64,000 bases of DNA from Artemisia argyi (GCA_030686995.1 JARVZY010002424.1:496001-560000); one strand, 5' to 3'. Shown: positions 23,000 to 34,896, counted from the stretch's first letter. The notes: generated by a model not told the origin, from the letters alone. Program-made: numbers and translations.

Positions 23000-24305
23000 A
23001 CACAAATAAAAATAATAACTTACACACTAAATGGTATATTTTCTAGAAATGTTACTAAGGGCTATATTCTTAACAAATGAATACGTATGACCCAAGAGAA
23101 TATTTATACGACTTAACGACGTCATTTTAAGGTTTTCGATACAAAGAATTTAACGCTAACATTTTCGTACGAGATAATACGACAAGTTATATACTTCTAT
23201 AAATGGACTTATTTTTCCCAAGTATGGAAACTATTTTACCATGACGATAACTAGTATTTCTAAATTACGAGTGGTATTGGTATCATGTGCATGTGCATTC
23301 ATTACATCACGACATGATCTAAATTAGATCACTATCATTCATTTTAGGTTGCGGATAGTGTTCGCTCCTTGTTGTCCATATCATTTCGCATCTTTGTATC
23401 TTCACTCCAGGTGAGTCATAGCCCCACTTTTACTCTTTATACTTGTTTTAACTCTTTGGGGGAGATACATGCTCAACTACTTGTTTACTAGTATAAATAC
23501 TCAAAACATACTTTCTTGATACTCAAAACATTTATACTTGATTGTTTTATACTTGATTTCATACATACGTGATTGTGCTATACTTAACTATGTTATACTA
23601 AAATGTGATGGTATATTCTTGAGACTTCCAATGGCCCCAGATTAAGTTGCTGGACACAACCATTGAGACTTCCAATGGCCCCAGATTAAGTTGCTGGACA
23701 CAACCATTGAGACTTCCAATGGCCCCAGATTAAGTTGCTGGGCACAACCATTGAGACATACATACAAACGTGAGGTCTTCGGAGATGAAGTGTAGACTCA
23801 CGACTAATTGCTTAACTGTTGTGATGAACTTATACATGTTTAATCTTACTATATATGTTAGCAGTGGGTTGTGAACACACAGGTTACAAGTCTCTTATGG
23901 CGGGACTTGTAACTGAGTGGATTTACGATGCCTTTGCTGTGTGACCATTTTTCTATAAACTTTATTTGTTAAACAACTCTATGAACTCACCAACCTTTGT
24001 GTTGACACTTTTAAGCATGTTTATCTCAGGTTAGAAGGGCGATAGCAGGTTTATGGAGTTGAGAGTCTTAGGGCATGCTTTTGGAGACTTTCGCTTTTGT
24101 CGTTTACCATTCGAAACACTTTAAAAACTTATGTATTATTCTACTTTGGGATCTTTTGTTTTGTAAACTATGACTTTTATCTATTCGAATGGTAACTTTT
24201 TAAAAACGTCTCATTTAGAGGTCGTTTTCTATATCTTGTACTTTGTGCCCTGAAGTAGCTTCCCAATGACACAGTCTTACGCTGCGGTATTTTGGGGGTG
24301 TTACA
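21165..24305. mobile_element. 3.1-kb solo LTR, Ty3/gypsy type
   Basis: Starts TGTCACAACTCG and ends GGGGGTGTTACA, with perfect 5-bp duplication AAAAG (21160-21164 and 24306-24310). The size and CACAACTCG/GGTGTTACA ends resemble chromovirus (Tekay/Del) LTRs; the lineage is inferred. It contains about seven CTATTCA(C/T) motifs near the left end (21208-21360), an 18-C run at 21974-21991, a (TA)n tract at about 22953-22997 and a 44-bp triplet repeat at 23619-23750. No internal region follows. Confidence 0.82.
23619..23750 (+). repeat. Three 44-bp tandem repeats
   Basis: Units at 23619-23662, 23663-23706 and 23707-23750 (TTGAGACTTCCAATGGCCCC...). Only one difference is seen, A to G in the last unit. 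Confidence 0.95.
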
Positions 24306-24689
24306 AAAAGAAAATGGTCAAACCTTAAAAACTGAAATCTTGAGAGTCAATGGTGAGAGAAAATGAATTGTGCAATTAATACTCTTATTAAAACACCACA
24401 TAACTTAAAATTACAATAATTTATTCATATGGTTCAACCAATTAAAATCATCTATATCAAATTAAAAACAATCAATTAAAATACCTCTTACTAAAAAGTA
24501 CAATAAAATTTTCAGAACATACAATTTAAACAAGCTACAACATAATATAAAATATAAAATAATTAAACACACTAATTAATGTTATTTTCAAAGCACCCTA
24601 AAATGAAAAGTATATGTTATTATACACATTATACAAATTAATAAAACACACAAAACTTAATACAAGCTAACAAGTTGATGTTGCATATA
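24306..24689. other. AT-rich DNA, nothing recognised
   Basis: No long frame, no terminal repeats and no exon-like motifs were seen here. Confidence 0.4.
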
Positions 24690-24847
24690 GTTTTGAAAAC
24701 TGGACCGAACCAACGGGTTCAACTGGGAAAAACATATAGTTTTGAATACAAGGACTAATACACGACGGGTTCAGTTATTAAAAGCACGACTCGGCTTAAA
24801 TCGACCCGTTTTTCGACCGGAACGGTTCAACCGGGTTTCAAAACATT
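24690..24847. mobile_element. MITE with TTTTGAAA ends
   Basis: AGTTTTGAAAACTGGACCGAACC at the left is roughly inverted at the right as GGTTCAACCGGGTTTCAAAAC. No clear target duplication was found. Beyond it, 24886-24990 has GGTGGCAAAATGGGC and GGGCACGGGCTAAA repeats typical of another hAT MITE whose far end I cannot place, and 25109-25153 is a 45-base A run. Confidence 0.5.
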
Positions 24848-25104
24848 ATGTTTAATCCCCAAATCTTCAAACTTTTATTAGAGGTGGCAAAATGGGCGGG
24901 CACGGGCACGGGCTAAAATGGCACGGGTTAAAACGGGCACGGGCTAAACGGACAAATTATAAATCGGGCCAAACGAGCACGGGCTAAAACAAGCAAATTA
25001 TAATTCAACTATTGAAAACATTCGGAACAGTCCTAAAAACCCCTTTAATTCATCTTGTAAAAAAAGATCAAACATCTAAGTCTTAACTATATTTAATAAT
25101 TTTT

Positions 25105-25157
<53 letters not shown>

Positions 25158-25505
25158 ACTGCAAATTTGAGAAAATCTGCTGGGACAAATGAATAAAAAT
25201 GCAACTAATTAAATATATCTATCAATTAATTAGAGTATTAATAATTATGCATAAAATAGTTAATAAATGAGATAAATTAAAATTAAAATAGTTGGAATGT
25301 TTTATAGTTACCAGTAACAAGTGAATTAGTAATTGCTTGAAAGTTTAATTGTGTCATTCGAAATCCCATCTAATCTTATAATATATAAAGCTTATCCCCT
25401 AAATTTAATGTGCAAGGGGGTTGTGCTCAACCATTAGTACGGTACACACATGTTGATGCATACCGAAAAAAGTATACCCAATTTCGTTTTATGATACTCT
25501 CATAT

Positions 25506-25821
25506 AGGGCTGAGCATCGGGCGAAAACCGGACCGGACCGACCAAGACCGGACCGGACCGAGGACCGAGAACCGGAAAAACATAGACCGAGACCGGACCA
25601 AATATGGTCGGTCCGGTCCGGTCAGTCTTCGGTCGGTCCGGTCCAATTAGGCAAGTTTTTTCGGGTTTTTGGTCGGTCCGGACCGGACCGGACCGAGGAC
25701 CGAATTTGGCAAAAAGCTTAGACCGAGGACCGGACCGAATGTGGTCGGTCCGGTCCGGTCGGTCTCGGTCCGGTCGGTTTTGTCGGTCGGTCCGGTCCAT
25801 CCGGTCCGTTTGCTCAGCCCT
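25506..25821. mobile_element. 316-bp hAT-type MITE of CCGGACCGGACCGA repeats
   Basis: Inverted ends AGGGCTGAGCA and TGCTCAGCCCT, with 8-bp flanks TCTCATAT and ACTCATAT (one mismatch). The left half is built of GGACCGGACCGA and the right half of its complement. Long frames here on both strands are products of this low-complexity DNA, not genes. Confidence 0.78.
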
Positions 25822-27417
25822 ACTCATATTGAATGCTAATAGTACTGTACAAATCTGCTAATTCGTACGAAAATAAATATAAGTAACACAAAAGGGTTAT
25901 TGGAGTTACAGCCAATTACAACCAAATAGAATATGAACCACAACCAAATAGAATAGGAACCATACTGAAATTACTGACACAAAAAAATCTGAAATCTATA
26001 AATTAGAAAAAACACACTTGAATCGGTCTCCTATTCTCTCACTCTCTCTGCCATAGGACTCCCTTGGTGCCCACCCACAATTAACCCATTCCCCATCATT
26101 GCCGCCACCATTACCTTAATTGCCACCACCCTGTGGCTGGTAGTTTGTGGTGTGCTTGGTAGTTTTGGGTGTGCTTAGTGGTGTGGGTGTATCCGGTGGC
26201 TTCATGAGCATTCAAGATCGGTTAATATTTATCTCAAGAAACCACTCAACAAAACCTAGCACAGGCAAAGAAACAAGAACGAGAAGCAAATATATCATAA
26301 CAAACAAGCAAACATCAACCACAAGTTAAACCATCTCTTATTAGCTTCCTTCTTTTACCGGGTCTTACATGTCGTAAACAACTTTCTTTAAACTTCACAA
26401 ACCAAATCACTTTTAGAAATACGTATGTTTAGGAAAAGGAGGCGTGTGTTTTGATAGAGTATGTTTAGGGTAACAAAAGAAATTAGGTTACGTATGAGTT
26501 GAGTGGCCCATGTTTCTACTAGGGCCATGAAAGAAATACGTTACATGGCTGGATTAAAGAGGTGCAATCAATTTTGAGTAGTTCCTTTTTGTACATCACA
26601 AAAATTTAACCTCAATAATTTGTTTGTGTTTACACCATTTTGGTCATTTGGAAAAATAGAGGAACCCACCATTCCATATGCACTCAATTATTTCATTAAT
26701 ATATAGTTGGCCTTACAAAGTACGGTACTATTTTGAGGTTAAATTTGTGTGGGTTTGAATATCATCAATTAGACCGGTACCATGTAAAAAAAAAAAAAAA
26801 AAACCGGGAACCTCATCACTTTTTTTTATTTGTTAATCCATTACTAACAATTGATAGCTAATGCAATATTTTTCTACTTTAGCAAGGTTTTTTTATCATT
26901 AACTATATTGAACGTTTTCATTTATTTAAAAAGGTAATACAATTTTGTGCAACTTTAGATAGTCTTTATACTGCCTAAAACTTTCTAACACAAGTGTTTG
27001 AGGTAAAAAAATATTAGCAAGTGAATATACATGATTGTTTGGTGAGTTAAACTTTGACTATAGCAATGCGTTATAAATACGTGTGGCCCATATAAGTTAA
27101 ATCATACGAAAAACATAATACGGTTGGTCCAACAGTCAATTTATTATTTTTGGTTTTTGGTTGCATGTTATGATTATTTTGTTCATAGTGAACGCATGCC
27201 GCATTTGATTTAATACGGTATTTACAAATAACAATATTAATTAGATCGTTAGTTGTACAACCATTTTTATTTTATTTTTAACCCTTCATCATTATAAAAA
27301 TTTTGCCAGTAGTCGCGAGACTAACCAATATATAATTATTGTTTTTGTGTATGTCAATGTTGATTTAAAAAGTACAAGCATATCAAGTGCTGTAAAATAG
27401 ACTAACCAATATATTCG

Positions 27418-27456
<39 letters not shown>

Positions 27457-27685
27457 AAAAAAAAAGCAACAAATCTCGACCATCAACCAAAACAAATAAT
27501 CACCTACCTTAGACTTTTTAACATATCAAATATAATTTTTGTGTTTTGGTAAATTGTCTTTTGAGACTATAAAGTAAAATTATCCGTATTAAGTATGTCG
27601 TATGAAAGAGAAAATTAATCATTGAATTACATTGATGTTGTTAACAAAGTTATGGTGCCAATAAAGTCGGGTTGTTTCAAAGCTT
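25822..27685. other. AT-rich intergenic DNA, nothing recognised
   Basis: I see homopolymer runs (A at about 27420-27454, another near 26787) and GGTGGT/CCACCA-rich DNA near 26100-26200, but no convincing coding region or terminal repeats. Confidence 0.4.
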
Positions 27686-27775
27686 AATATGACCACACGG
27701 GTCAACATGATATTGAATATGACCACACGGGTCAACATGATACTGATTATGACCACACGGGTCAACATATAATTA
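27686..27775. repeat. Three 30-bp tandem repeats
   Basis: AATATGACCACACGGGTCAA plus CATGATATTG repeats at 27686, 27716 and 27746. Each has the near-palindrome GACCACACGGGTC. It lies about 120 bases from the possible 3' exon of the GeBP-like gene. Confidence 0.85.
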
Positions 27776-27896
27776 AAACCTTAAGGATTTATCAGTTCAT
27801 TCTCATATGTCACAGTGCAACTTATAATTAGCGTGAAATTTCATTTGGTCTTTTCACCAGAAAAAGAGAGATTTCCACTTTGCAAATCGAGTGGGG

Positions 27897-28140
27897 TCAC
27901 TCATTCATCTTTTTAGCATTTGATTCTTCCTCACAAACACCGGCTTTTGCTTGGTTAAAAAGATTATTTAACTTTTCAAGCAATACACGATACCTCTCTT
28001 GAGTCTTTCTTAAAGCATCGAGAGAATCCAAACCTACACCACGAGCACCTAAAGCTTCCATGTTCACAATCATGGTATGGTTCTTTGCCATTACACGCCT
28101 CAAATGTTGACAACAAGCAAAAAGCATTACAATTAACATC
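27897..28140 (-). CDS. Possible second exon of the GeBP-like gene
   Basis: An 80-codon minus-strand frame (28139-27897) follows a pyrimidine-rich acceptor-like site (TTTTTAAATTTAG then GATG) at 28141. If the upstream gene uses the GT at 28748-28747 as donor, the joined frame is open: the last two bases CA plus the first base G make a codon that leads straight into this frame. The peptide has a predicted coiled-coil stretch (DALRKTQERYRVLLEKLNNLFNQA), consistent with the C-terminal helix or leucine zipper of GeBP proteins. The donor (TCA|GTACAC) is weak. The alternative is a short unrelated frame. Confidence 0.35.
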
Positions 28141-28511
28141 CTAAATTTAAAAATAATGATTATAATATATCTTTATATTGATATATTAAAATTTTCCGTT
28201 TATGTTAATTAAAACTTTTAATGAAAATAAACATTACTAGGCATCTACCGTCATATGCTTATACAATAGGCTACATCAACATTACGAAAAACCCCTTAAT
28301 TTATCAACCAAAAGACCGTACATCGCACGGGTTGGGTGAAGCCTCGTAATATATGTTTTTATCTTTTACCTGTAAGAGCACATCAAATAAATGTAAGGGC
28401 AAAAAACGCCCCAAACTTTTAAAAAAGTGTCAAAAATCGCCCAAAAATTACAAATTGAGCAAGATTTGCCACCCCCTAACTTTTATTATTTTTCATTTAT
28501 AACCTATAAAC

Positions 28512-28576
28512 TTTCTTTTATCACTAAACGATCTGTCGCTATAAAATCTCGTTGCTATGCACGGGTATTCGTCTAG
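28512..28576 (+). mobile_element. Helitron-like 3' terminus
   Basis: CTCGTTGCTATGCACGGGTA, then TTCGTCTAG followed by T. It resembles the ends of the foldback at 18452-18612. No 5' end was placed. Confidence 0.35.
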
Positions 28577-28726
28577 TCATATCCAATATAAAAACCCATA
28601 TTCTTTAAACAAACATCTCAATGGATATAAAATTCATTCCTTGATTCCCATTACGCCAAAACAGACCAAAATCATTCGTTGTTAGACAAAAGAAGAAGAA
28701 GTTAGAAATAAGAAACAAGAAAACCA

Positions 28727-29470
28727 TCATTCATAGATGCATGTGTACTGATCTATGCGCAAGCCAATGTAAGCCCGTCGAGCCTTCCGAAGTAGAGAGC
28801 AAATTTTCTGACGAAGTATTATTTTCTCTTTGTTAATGTTGTGCATCTCTTCCTCATAACCCATCCATAGATCTTCTTGTTCCTCAAGTTCCTCAGGATC
28901 AACAAATAGGATGCTCTCTTTCAACACATCTTTTGCATGCTCCGACATACTGGAAAACTGAGACATTCCTTTTGATAACATCATTTCTGTTCGCGGAAAA
29001 TAATGCTTAAAGTCTTCAAAATTCAAAACAGGAGTTGAAGGAGTAACATCATCTCCCCAAATCTCCATAAAGAGCTTGTTATACTCCGAGTCATCATGTA
29101 TAATTCCTTTATTAAACTTCTCGTGCAGCCTACGTACCTTGTTTTTCACCTGTGCTAACGTCACAGATATACTTCTTTGCACAAGTTTATGCAATTCGTT
29201 TGCATCTTTTGTTATCCTTAAAGCGTTAAGGAGTGTTATCTCCTCCTCACGCCTCCAAACTTTCTTCACCGCCCCAATACCATTGGCTTCCTTGTTGTTT
29301 GACGCCACACACCCATTTCCTTTGGGCGGCAATTCAATTTGTTGTATTTCAGCCAAATGGTTTCGTTTGTTAAGCTTTTTAGGTTGTTTTGTGGAAGTTT
29401 GGCTTTCGTTTTCGTCTGCTGAAGATGATGGGACCACCATGTTCTCAAGGTTAGCATCCATGTTGTCCAC
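28727..29470 (-). CDS. GeBP/DUF573-family DNA-binding protein
   Basis: A 247-codon frame starting at the ATG at 29470. Residues about 69-141 match the central DNA-binding region of GLABROUS1 enhancer-binding proteins (VWRREEEITLLNAL near the start, LAQVKNKVRRLHEKFN, and a HDDSEYNKLFMEIWGDD-like end). The N-terminal part is polar with a basic nuclear-signal-like patch (KQPKKLNKR). Plant GeBP proteins act in the nucleus as plant-specific transcription regulators, often encoded by one exon. Here the central domain is a little shorter than usual. There is no internal stop. Upstream (29790-29880) is AAAT and ATA microsatellite DNA. It may continue into an exon at 27897-28140. It is either a real gene or a recent duplicate; I cannot see expression evidence. 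Confidence 0.7.
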   Translation of the reverse strand: MDNMDANLENMVVPSSSADENESQTSTKQPKKLNKRNHLAEIQQIELPPKGNGCVASNNKEANGIGAVKKVWRREEEITLLNALRITKDANELHKLVQRSISVTLAQVKNKVRRLHEKFNKGIIHDDSEYNKLFMEIWGDDVTPSTPVLNFEDFKHYFPRTEMMLSKGMSQFSSMSEHAKDVLKESILFVDPEELEEQEDLWMGYEEEMHNINKEKIILRQKICSLLRKARRAYIGLRIDQYTCIYE

Positions 29471-29789
29471 CTTTTTTTTCTAGCAAAATATCAAATTACA
29501 TTTATTAGTACATCTATATAAGAAGTCACAGCCTATGAACCCATGTCTATATACACTAAACTTTATTATGTACGTAGCGAAGCGAGATGCTAGAGGCTAA
29601 AATGTATATATAAACACACATAGATCTGTTACATTAAGACTCGACGGCTTGAAACAGCAACAAAGGTCTATTAATATTTTGTAACTCGACAGCTAGAAAC
29701 AGCAACAAAGGTAAATTAATATTTTCTGTAACAAATCAATAACATAAGCATTCAATTCACATAAGACATAACAAAGATGAAATAACATA

Positions 29790-29851
29790 AAAAATAAATA
29801 AATAAATAAATAAATAAAAATAAAAATAAAAAATAACATAACATAACATAA

Positions 29852-29880
<29 letters not shown>
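29790..29880. repeat. (AAAT)n, AACAT and (ATA)n microsatellites
   Basis: Simple repeats upstream of the GeBP-like gene. A minus-strand leucine-rich frame across them is an artefact. Confidence 0.9.
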
Positions 29881-29882
<2 letters not shown>

Positions 29883-30196
29883 TGTCAAATAATAAAATCA
29901 AGAAGAAAATTCTGAAGTTGTAATAAACAAGAAGAACTAAATGCAAATTCCATAAGCGAAGTCATGTGATGAATCAATGCATTTTATGAAAAACATATGA
30001 AGATGTAAAATACGTAGTAACAAATAATTAATTCAACGTACCAACAACAGCAGCAATGGAGGCTTGGAGAGAATGAGAGATATAGTTTAAATAGCAAGTT
30101 TGACAATTTATATAGGCAAGAAATAAATACAATTGATTATTTTAAATAGCAAGTTTTGGTGATTGGTTACTACCTTATTAACTAAAATGTAATTTT

Positions 30197-30417
30197 GGCT
30201 ATGTTTGGTGCCTAACTTTTTGAGGCGATGAGCGGTAAACAATGAGCTTTTTTATTTTTATTATTCGTTTGGCAACAGAGCGGTGAGCTTTACTATTTTT
30301 TAGAAATGCTTATTTTTTCAATGCTTCTTTAAGAAGATACGAGCGGTGAGCTGTGAGCTGTGGCTACTGCTTATAGCTCACTGCTACTGCTCACTGCTAT
30401 TTTTACCAAACATACCC
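30197..30417. mobile_element. MITE with GGxTATGTTTGGT ends
   Basis: GGCTATGTTTGGT at the left and ACCAAACATACCC at the right, with GAGCGGTGAGCTGTGAGC-like inner repeats. I could not find a matching target duplication. Confidence 0.55.
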
Positions 30418-30470
30418 TTTGTGGTGTGCACATCATTTCTTGTAGTGAGCATATCACCACCCAAAATATA

Positions 30471-30727
30471 CTCCCTCCGGTCCTAAAAGAGTGTCCAAAA
30501 AAATAATGTAGAAATTATGATATGTGTAATTAATGCTAATTTTGATTTATAAAAAGTCATTTTTACCCTCATAGTTAATATAGAAATAAAGAATGAGTAA
30601 TTAATGCAAGTTTTAATTAGACGGGTAAAGTAGGAAAACCAGTCATAATTACTGTCCATATATAAAAACTAAATACTTATTTTGGGACAAACTTAAATAG
30701 TAAGATGGACTGTTTTTTGGAACGGAG
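30471..30727. mobile_element. 257-bp Stowaway-type MITE
   Basis: Left end CTCCCTCCGGTCCTAAAAGA and right end TTTTTTGGAACGGAG form imperfect inverted repeats between TA dinucleotides (30469-30470 and 30728-30729). Confidence 0.7.
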
Positions 30728-31628
30728 TAATATAAGAGCATCTACTATACACATCAAAAATTTTTGGACCTTTTGATATTATAAACTTACATTCACTATA
30801 GTATAAACCTTTATAACTTCATAAAATGTCTTATGTATAACAAATGCGTTAAATGTATTATATTCATAAAGAGGTTCAAAAATTAGGACATCTTCGTGCC
30901 ACATAGACATGAAATAAGTGTTTACTATGGTTGAAATGAACATAAACCTTTTCATCTTTTTAGAACTTTTCATAAACCGACAATAGCAGATGTCCTAAAT
31001 TAGTTATACTAATCAACACATGTTATAGATTTTACGTTATTCAAGTATTTTTGGATTCATAGGGAAATAGGAATGTGAATCCAAATTAGACTATTTTGTA
31101 GCTTTATAAAAATATAAGTTATATCAGTTTTAGTTGCATAGTAAACTTACGTAAACTTCATTTTAACTGATGTAATACTTGATTGTGTTTTATATTTAAT
31201 CATGGTATAAAACATAAACTACTTTTCATATAGCAAAACTTCTTACGATTGCAAGTTGTTAAACCTTTGAATGGTTAGTTTTAATAGTGTTGAAACCCTC
31301 CATCTAATAGTTTGCTATGGTAAACCTTTGAATGCTCATTTATATGGGGTCTGAATCTGGTTCCAAAAAAAAGCCTTATGATAAATCTACTTTTAGTAAT
31401 TATCCAAAAAAGGTGATCTGGTAGCAATATTACGGGGTGTTTGGACGTGCTTAACAAAGTGATAAGTGGCAAATATAGACTTTTGATTTTGTTTTTGAAA
31501 ACTACAAGTACTTGGAATATTCAAATTGTGGGTATCAGCTTTTTTAGGGACTTATTGGATTATCATAATACGAAAATGGAGATTACTTACATCACTTAGT
31601 TCATGTATACATTTTCTTTCTACATTAT
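30728..31628. other. AT-rich intergenic DNA, nothing recognised
   Basis: No convincing coding frame or terminal repeats were seen in this stretch. Confidence 0.4.
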
Positions 31629-32020
31629 GGGTATGTTTGGCAAAACTAGCTGTATGCTGTAAGCTGTAACTGTAAGCTATAAACTGCAAAGCTGTTAACA
31701 CGAGCTACAAGCTGTATCTTTTTTTTTAATAAAAGTGTTTGGTAAATTAGCTGTTAAATGTAGTTATAAGATGTAAAATGACATAAAAGAACATATTTAT
31801 AATTGTAAACAAATGTTTGGAGGGTATATCAGTAATTTAAAGTTTTAACAGCTCCAAAATATTTAAAAAGCTTCATAAATCAGCTTTTCATTTATGAGCT
31901 ATTTGATTGAAATAAAAACTTGAAGTTAATGCATCCAAACGGAGCTATTTATTTTAGAGAAGATTATTTTTATAACAAAAAGCTAACAGCTCATCAAAAA
32001 GCTCCTGCCAAACAGGCCCT
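31629..32020. mobile_element. MITE with GGG..TGTTTGGCA ends
   Basis: GGGTATGTTTGGCAAAACTAGCTG at the left is inverted at the right as AGCTCCTGCCAAACAGGCCC, with repeated AGCTGTAAGCT inside. A target duplication is not evident. Confidence 0.5.
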
Positions 32021-32329
32021 ATATATTAACTTTATTAACTCAAACGAAATATAACATATATATACTTAAAATGTTAATCAGATGAGCTCGTCACTATAAT
32101 ATCATTACTATCACACAAATTCAATTCGGGTCAATGGTGAAATTTGGAAATGTCTTTTGATTACACTAATTTGGTAGAATTTATTTGCTTCTTATTGACA
32201 TATTCCAAGTGGATCATCACCAAATAAATAGAGCAAAAGAACCTTGCGTTTGGTGTTACTGCTAGCATGATGCATCCCGCCAAAGGTAACACCTTTTAGC
32301 AACTTACTATAATTCCCATATTCTTCTTA

Positions 32330-32359
32330 CTAGATTAACAACCTGCCCGATGGGCGGGC
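32330..32359 (-). mobile_element. Helitron 3' terminus, minus orientation
   Basis: On the minus strand the order is GCCCG-CCCAT-CGGGC hairpin, then AGGTTGTTAAT, then CTAG, followed by T. This is the standard Helitron 3' end. The body would extend to higher coordinates, towards the KAS, pyruvate kinase and eIF(iso)4G fragments. The 5' end was not found. Confidence 0.5.
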
Positions 32360-33884
32360 TAGTTTCGATATATCATTTACGTATATTTAAGATATTTGTA
32401 ATTTAAACTTATGTTGTTTAATATAAATTACCGTAAAACGAAAAAATTATTTAAATGTAACTTATACCTACAGCTATAGTATTGATAAGTTATTCAATCT
32501 TAAACAAAATAATAATAATAAAATAAATAAAATAAAAAATTCACCATTGTTGATTCATATAAACCATTAAAACAAAAGTACATCACGTAGCACAAACCAT
32601 CCGCCTTATCTAAGTTTGTAAAAAACTTCTTTAAATACAACGTTGTTTGTTTTATCAGTGTAGTTACCCTCTCGGTCGCAACAAAAACTAAGTGAGAGAT
32701 TTCTTCTATAACCTAATAGCCAATTTTGAAAGGTTATATCAAATTTAGTTGTCAGCAGAAGTAATATGTTACAATCAATTAGGGTACTTGCAATAGTTAT
32801 TATGAAGCTTTGGCTCACCATCTTTCATTACGCCACTTTTCATTCAAGTTGATTTGCTTTATAGATCATACAAAGTCCAAGTCCAATGCAAAGTCTAAAG
32901 TCTAAAAAAATAATAATAAAAAATTAAAGAGAAATCTCCTAAAGCTGATAACGATTTATTAATATTGGTTGCATCAAGTATTAGAAATTTAATTAATGGT
33001 TTAACTCCATCACTCACATGGCATACTTCATTATAATGAGAGGAAAAACATTTAGTTCATCAATTTGTTCACATGTATGTGTGAAATTCAGGATATCCAT
33101 AGTTTCATGGTAACATGTAAAGAGGACGAAAATTTCAAAAGTAAACACTAATGAAAAAACTACATATTAAAGGAGTTCCTAAACTTATAGCCTTTCTTAG
33201 AATCCCCAATTCACCATGTTTTACACTTCAAGCTACCGTCCATGTTCAACGAATTGATTCCTGCAATATCCGAACAGAAATTATCGTCAAAAGAACTATC
33301 AATCAATTGATACTCAAAAAAGTAACATAGTCCGTAAGTAACATAAACGCTGCAATGCAATCTTATTATACTAAGGTTTGTTTAAGCTTGCGTGAACAAA
33401 AGTAATTAGGCCATGTAATTTGATCTAGCTGAACATTATATAATCATATTCGAGTTACAAATGCTTAAATTACCTGATCATATAGCAGTTGTCCAGTTTC
33501 CATAAACATAACATCTGAGCAATACGCTAAATATAACATGACGCCAATAATGCTGTTAAATAGTTCCATAACCATAACATCTGAAAATGTCAAATAAATA
33601 CAATGCCAGAAAATTATTGCCAACATTGAAGATGAGTCTATTGCACCTACTCCAACATAAAAGCATTGTTCCTATAAATTGAGTTAAAATTATTGCCAAC
33701 ATTGAAAATAAGTAGCTTATGGTTGAACTACATTACATTTTAATTATATCTTTTGTACAACAGTATTAGATAGCAGTGAATTACTAACCTCGTGGCATCA
33801 AGGGCATGTCTATAAGATGAGAAAATAGTGCAAACTACATCTAACATTTATGTAATTTAATGTAGAAAAGAGGTGATTACTTAC

Positions 33885-34207
33885 CACACCTACATCCGGA
33901 TTTTCTAAATTAATGTTTGGATGTAGCCATCTTGTCTTGATAGCCTATATAACGATGTAAATCAGTATTCAAACCGAATGTATCTAGTGATTATATATAT
34001 AGTATGATTTTATATTATTTACCTTAAATATGGCTACTGCTTCGGTAGCACCAAGCAAGTGACCTATCGTGGATTTTCAGGAGTTTATCTTCAGCTGCAA
34101 TATTTAGTTAAAAAAAACATATTAAACCTAGTTCAACAACCACTAATTAGGTCATTAAATTTGATCAACTTTACCTCCGAATTTTCACCAAAACAATAAA
34201 TGATAGG
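33885..34207 (-). pseudogene. KAS I/II-type 3-oxoacyl-ACP synthase pseudogene, 3' exons
   Basis: Three exons are visible on the minus strand. The 3' part of one exon (34207-34175) reads IYCFGENSE and is cut by an LTR at 34208. After an intron, exon 34094-34023 reads LKINS, a TGA stop (34079-34077), then KSTIGHLLGATEAVAIFK; this contains the conserved GHLLGA region with a catalytic histidine of condensing enzymes. Then exon 33944-33885 reads AIKTRWLHPNINLENPDVGV. Splice signals flank each (GTAAA, GTAAAT, TATAG, GTAAGT). The enzyme elongates acyl chains in plastid or mitochondrial fatty acid synthesis. The last expected exon (with the SNSFGFGGHN region) was not found. The in-frame stop and LTR insertion make it dead. 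Confidence 0.85.
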
Positions 34208-34896
34208 TGATGAGTGTCTAAATACTCATCATTTTATACTAATCTGAGCTGCCAAAACATCTAAAAACACTCAAATATGCATCAAAATACTTAAAATATC
34301 TTAGAAGTGTGTTTTATATGTTTCAAATGCAAAATATGCAAAAATAGATGAAAAACGTACAAAGTTTGCATAATTGGCAGTTTCAGTCCCTCAAGTTTCA
34401 AAAATTGTCAAAACTAGTCCCTGGTTATTCTAAAAACATGAAAAAGTCATCAAAGGTCCTTTTTAATCATAAAGTTACATATTTAGTCCTTTGGTGCAAA
34501 GTTTCACAAAATTACAAGTTTAGTCCCTATACTTTGGAAATTGACATAAATGGTCCCTGGGATGTAAAAACTTTGAGAAAATCAATTTTGGTCCTTGTGC
34601 TACTAATCTTTTGCAGGAATGGTCCTTGGGTGAAAAGTTTGGAGAAATTACAGGATTGGTGTAAAGTTTCACAAAATTACATGTTTGGTCCCTGGACTTT
34701 CAAATAATGGCAGAAATGGTCCCCGGGGTGTTTTAAATTGAAATAAATGAAAAATTATCATTTAAGGTCCCTATACTATTCAACTTTTACAAAAGTGGAC
34801 CTTTTGATAATATTTTGGGAAATTACATATTTAGTCCCTCAAAAATCCGAAAATTACATAAATAGTCCTTTAATATTTAAAAATGGAAAAATATGT

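Noticed and set aside
23619..23750. CRISPR-like regular repeats
   Set aside because: The 44-bp units are contiguous with no spacers, lie in a plant LTR, and no cas genes exist.
25410..25861. Overlapping 75-112 codon frames rich in D, R, P, G and S
   Set aside because: They arise from GGACCGGACCGA repeats of a hAT MITE and are open on both strands.
29752..29946. Leucine/phenylalanine-rich frame resembling membrane helices
   Set aside because: Translation of AAAT and ATA microsatellites.
34348..34707. 119-codon plus-strand frame
   Set aside because: Built from repeated TTTAGTCCCT/GGTCCCTGG phrases in the LTR arm, with no protein-like character.
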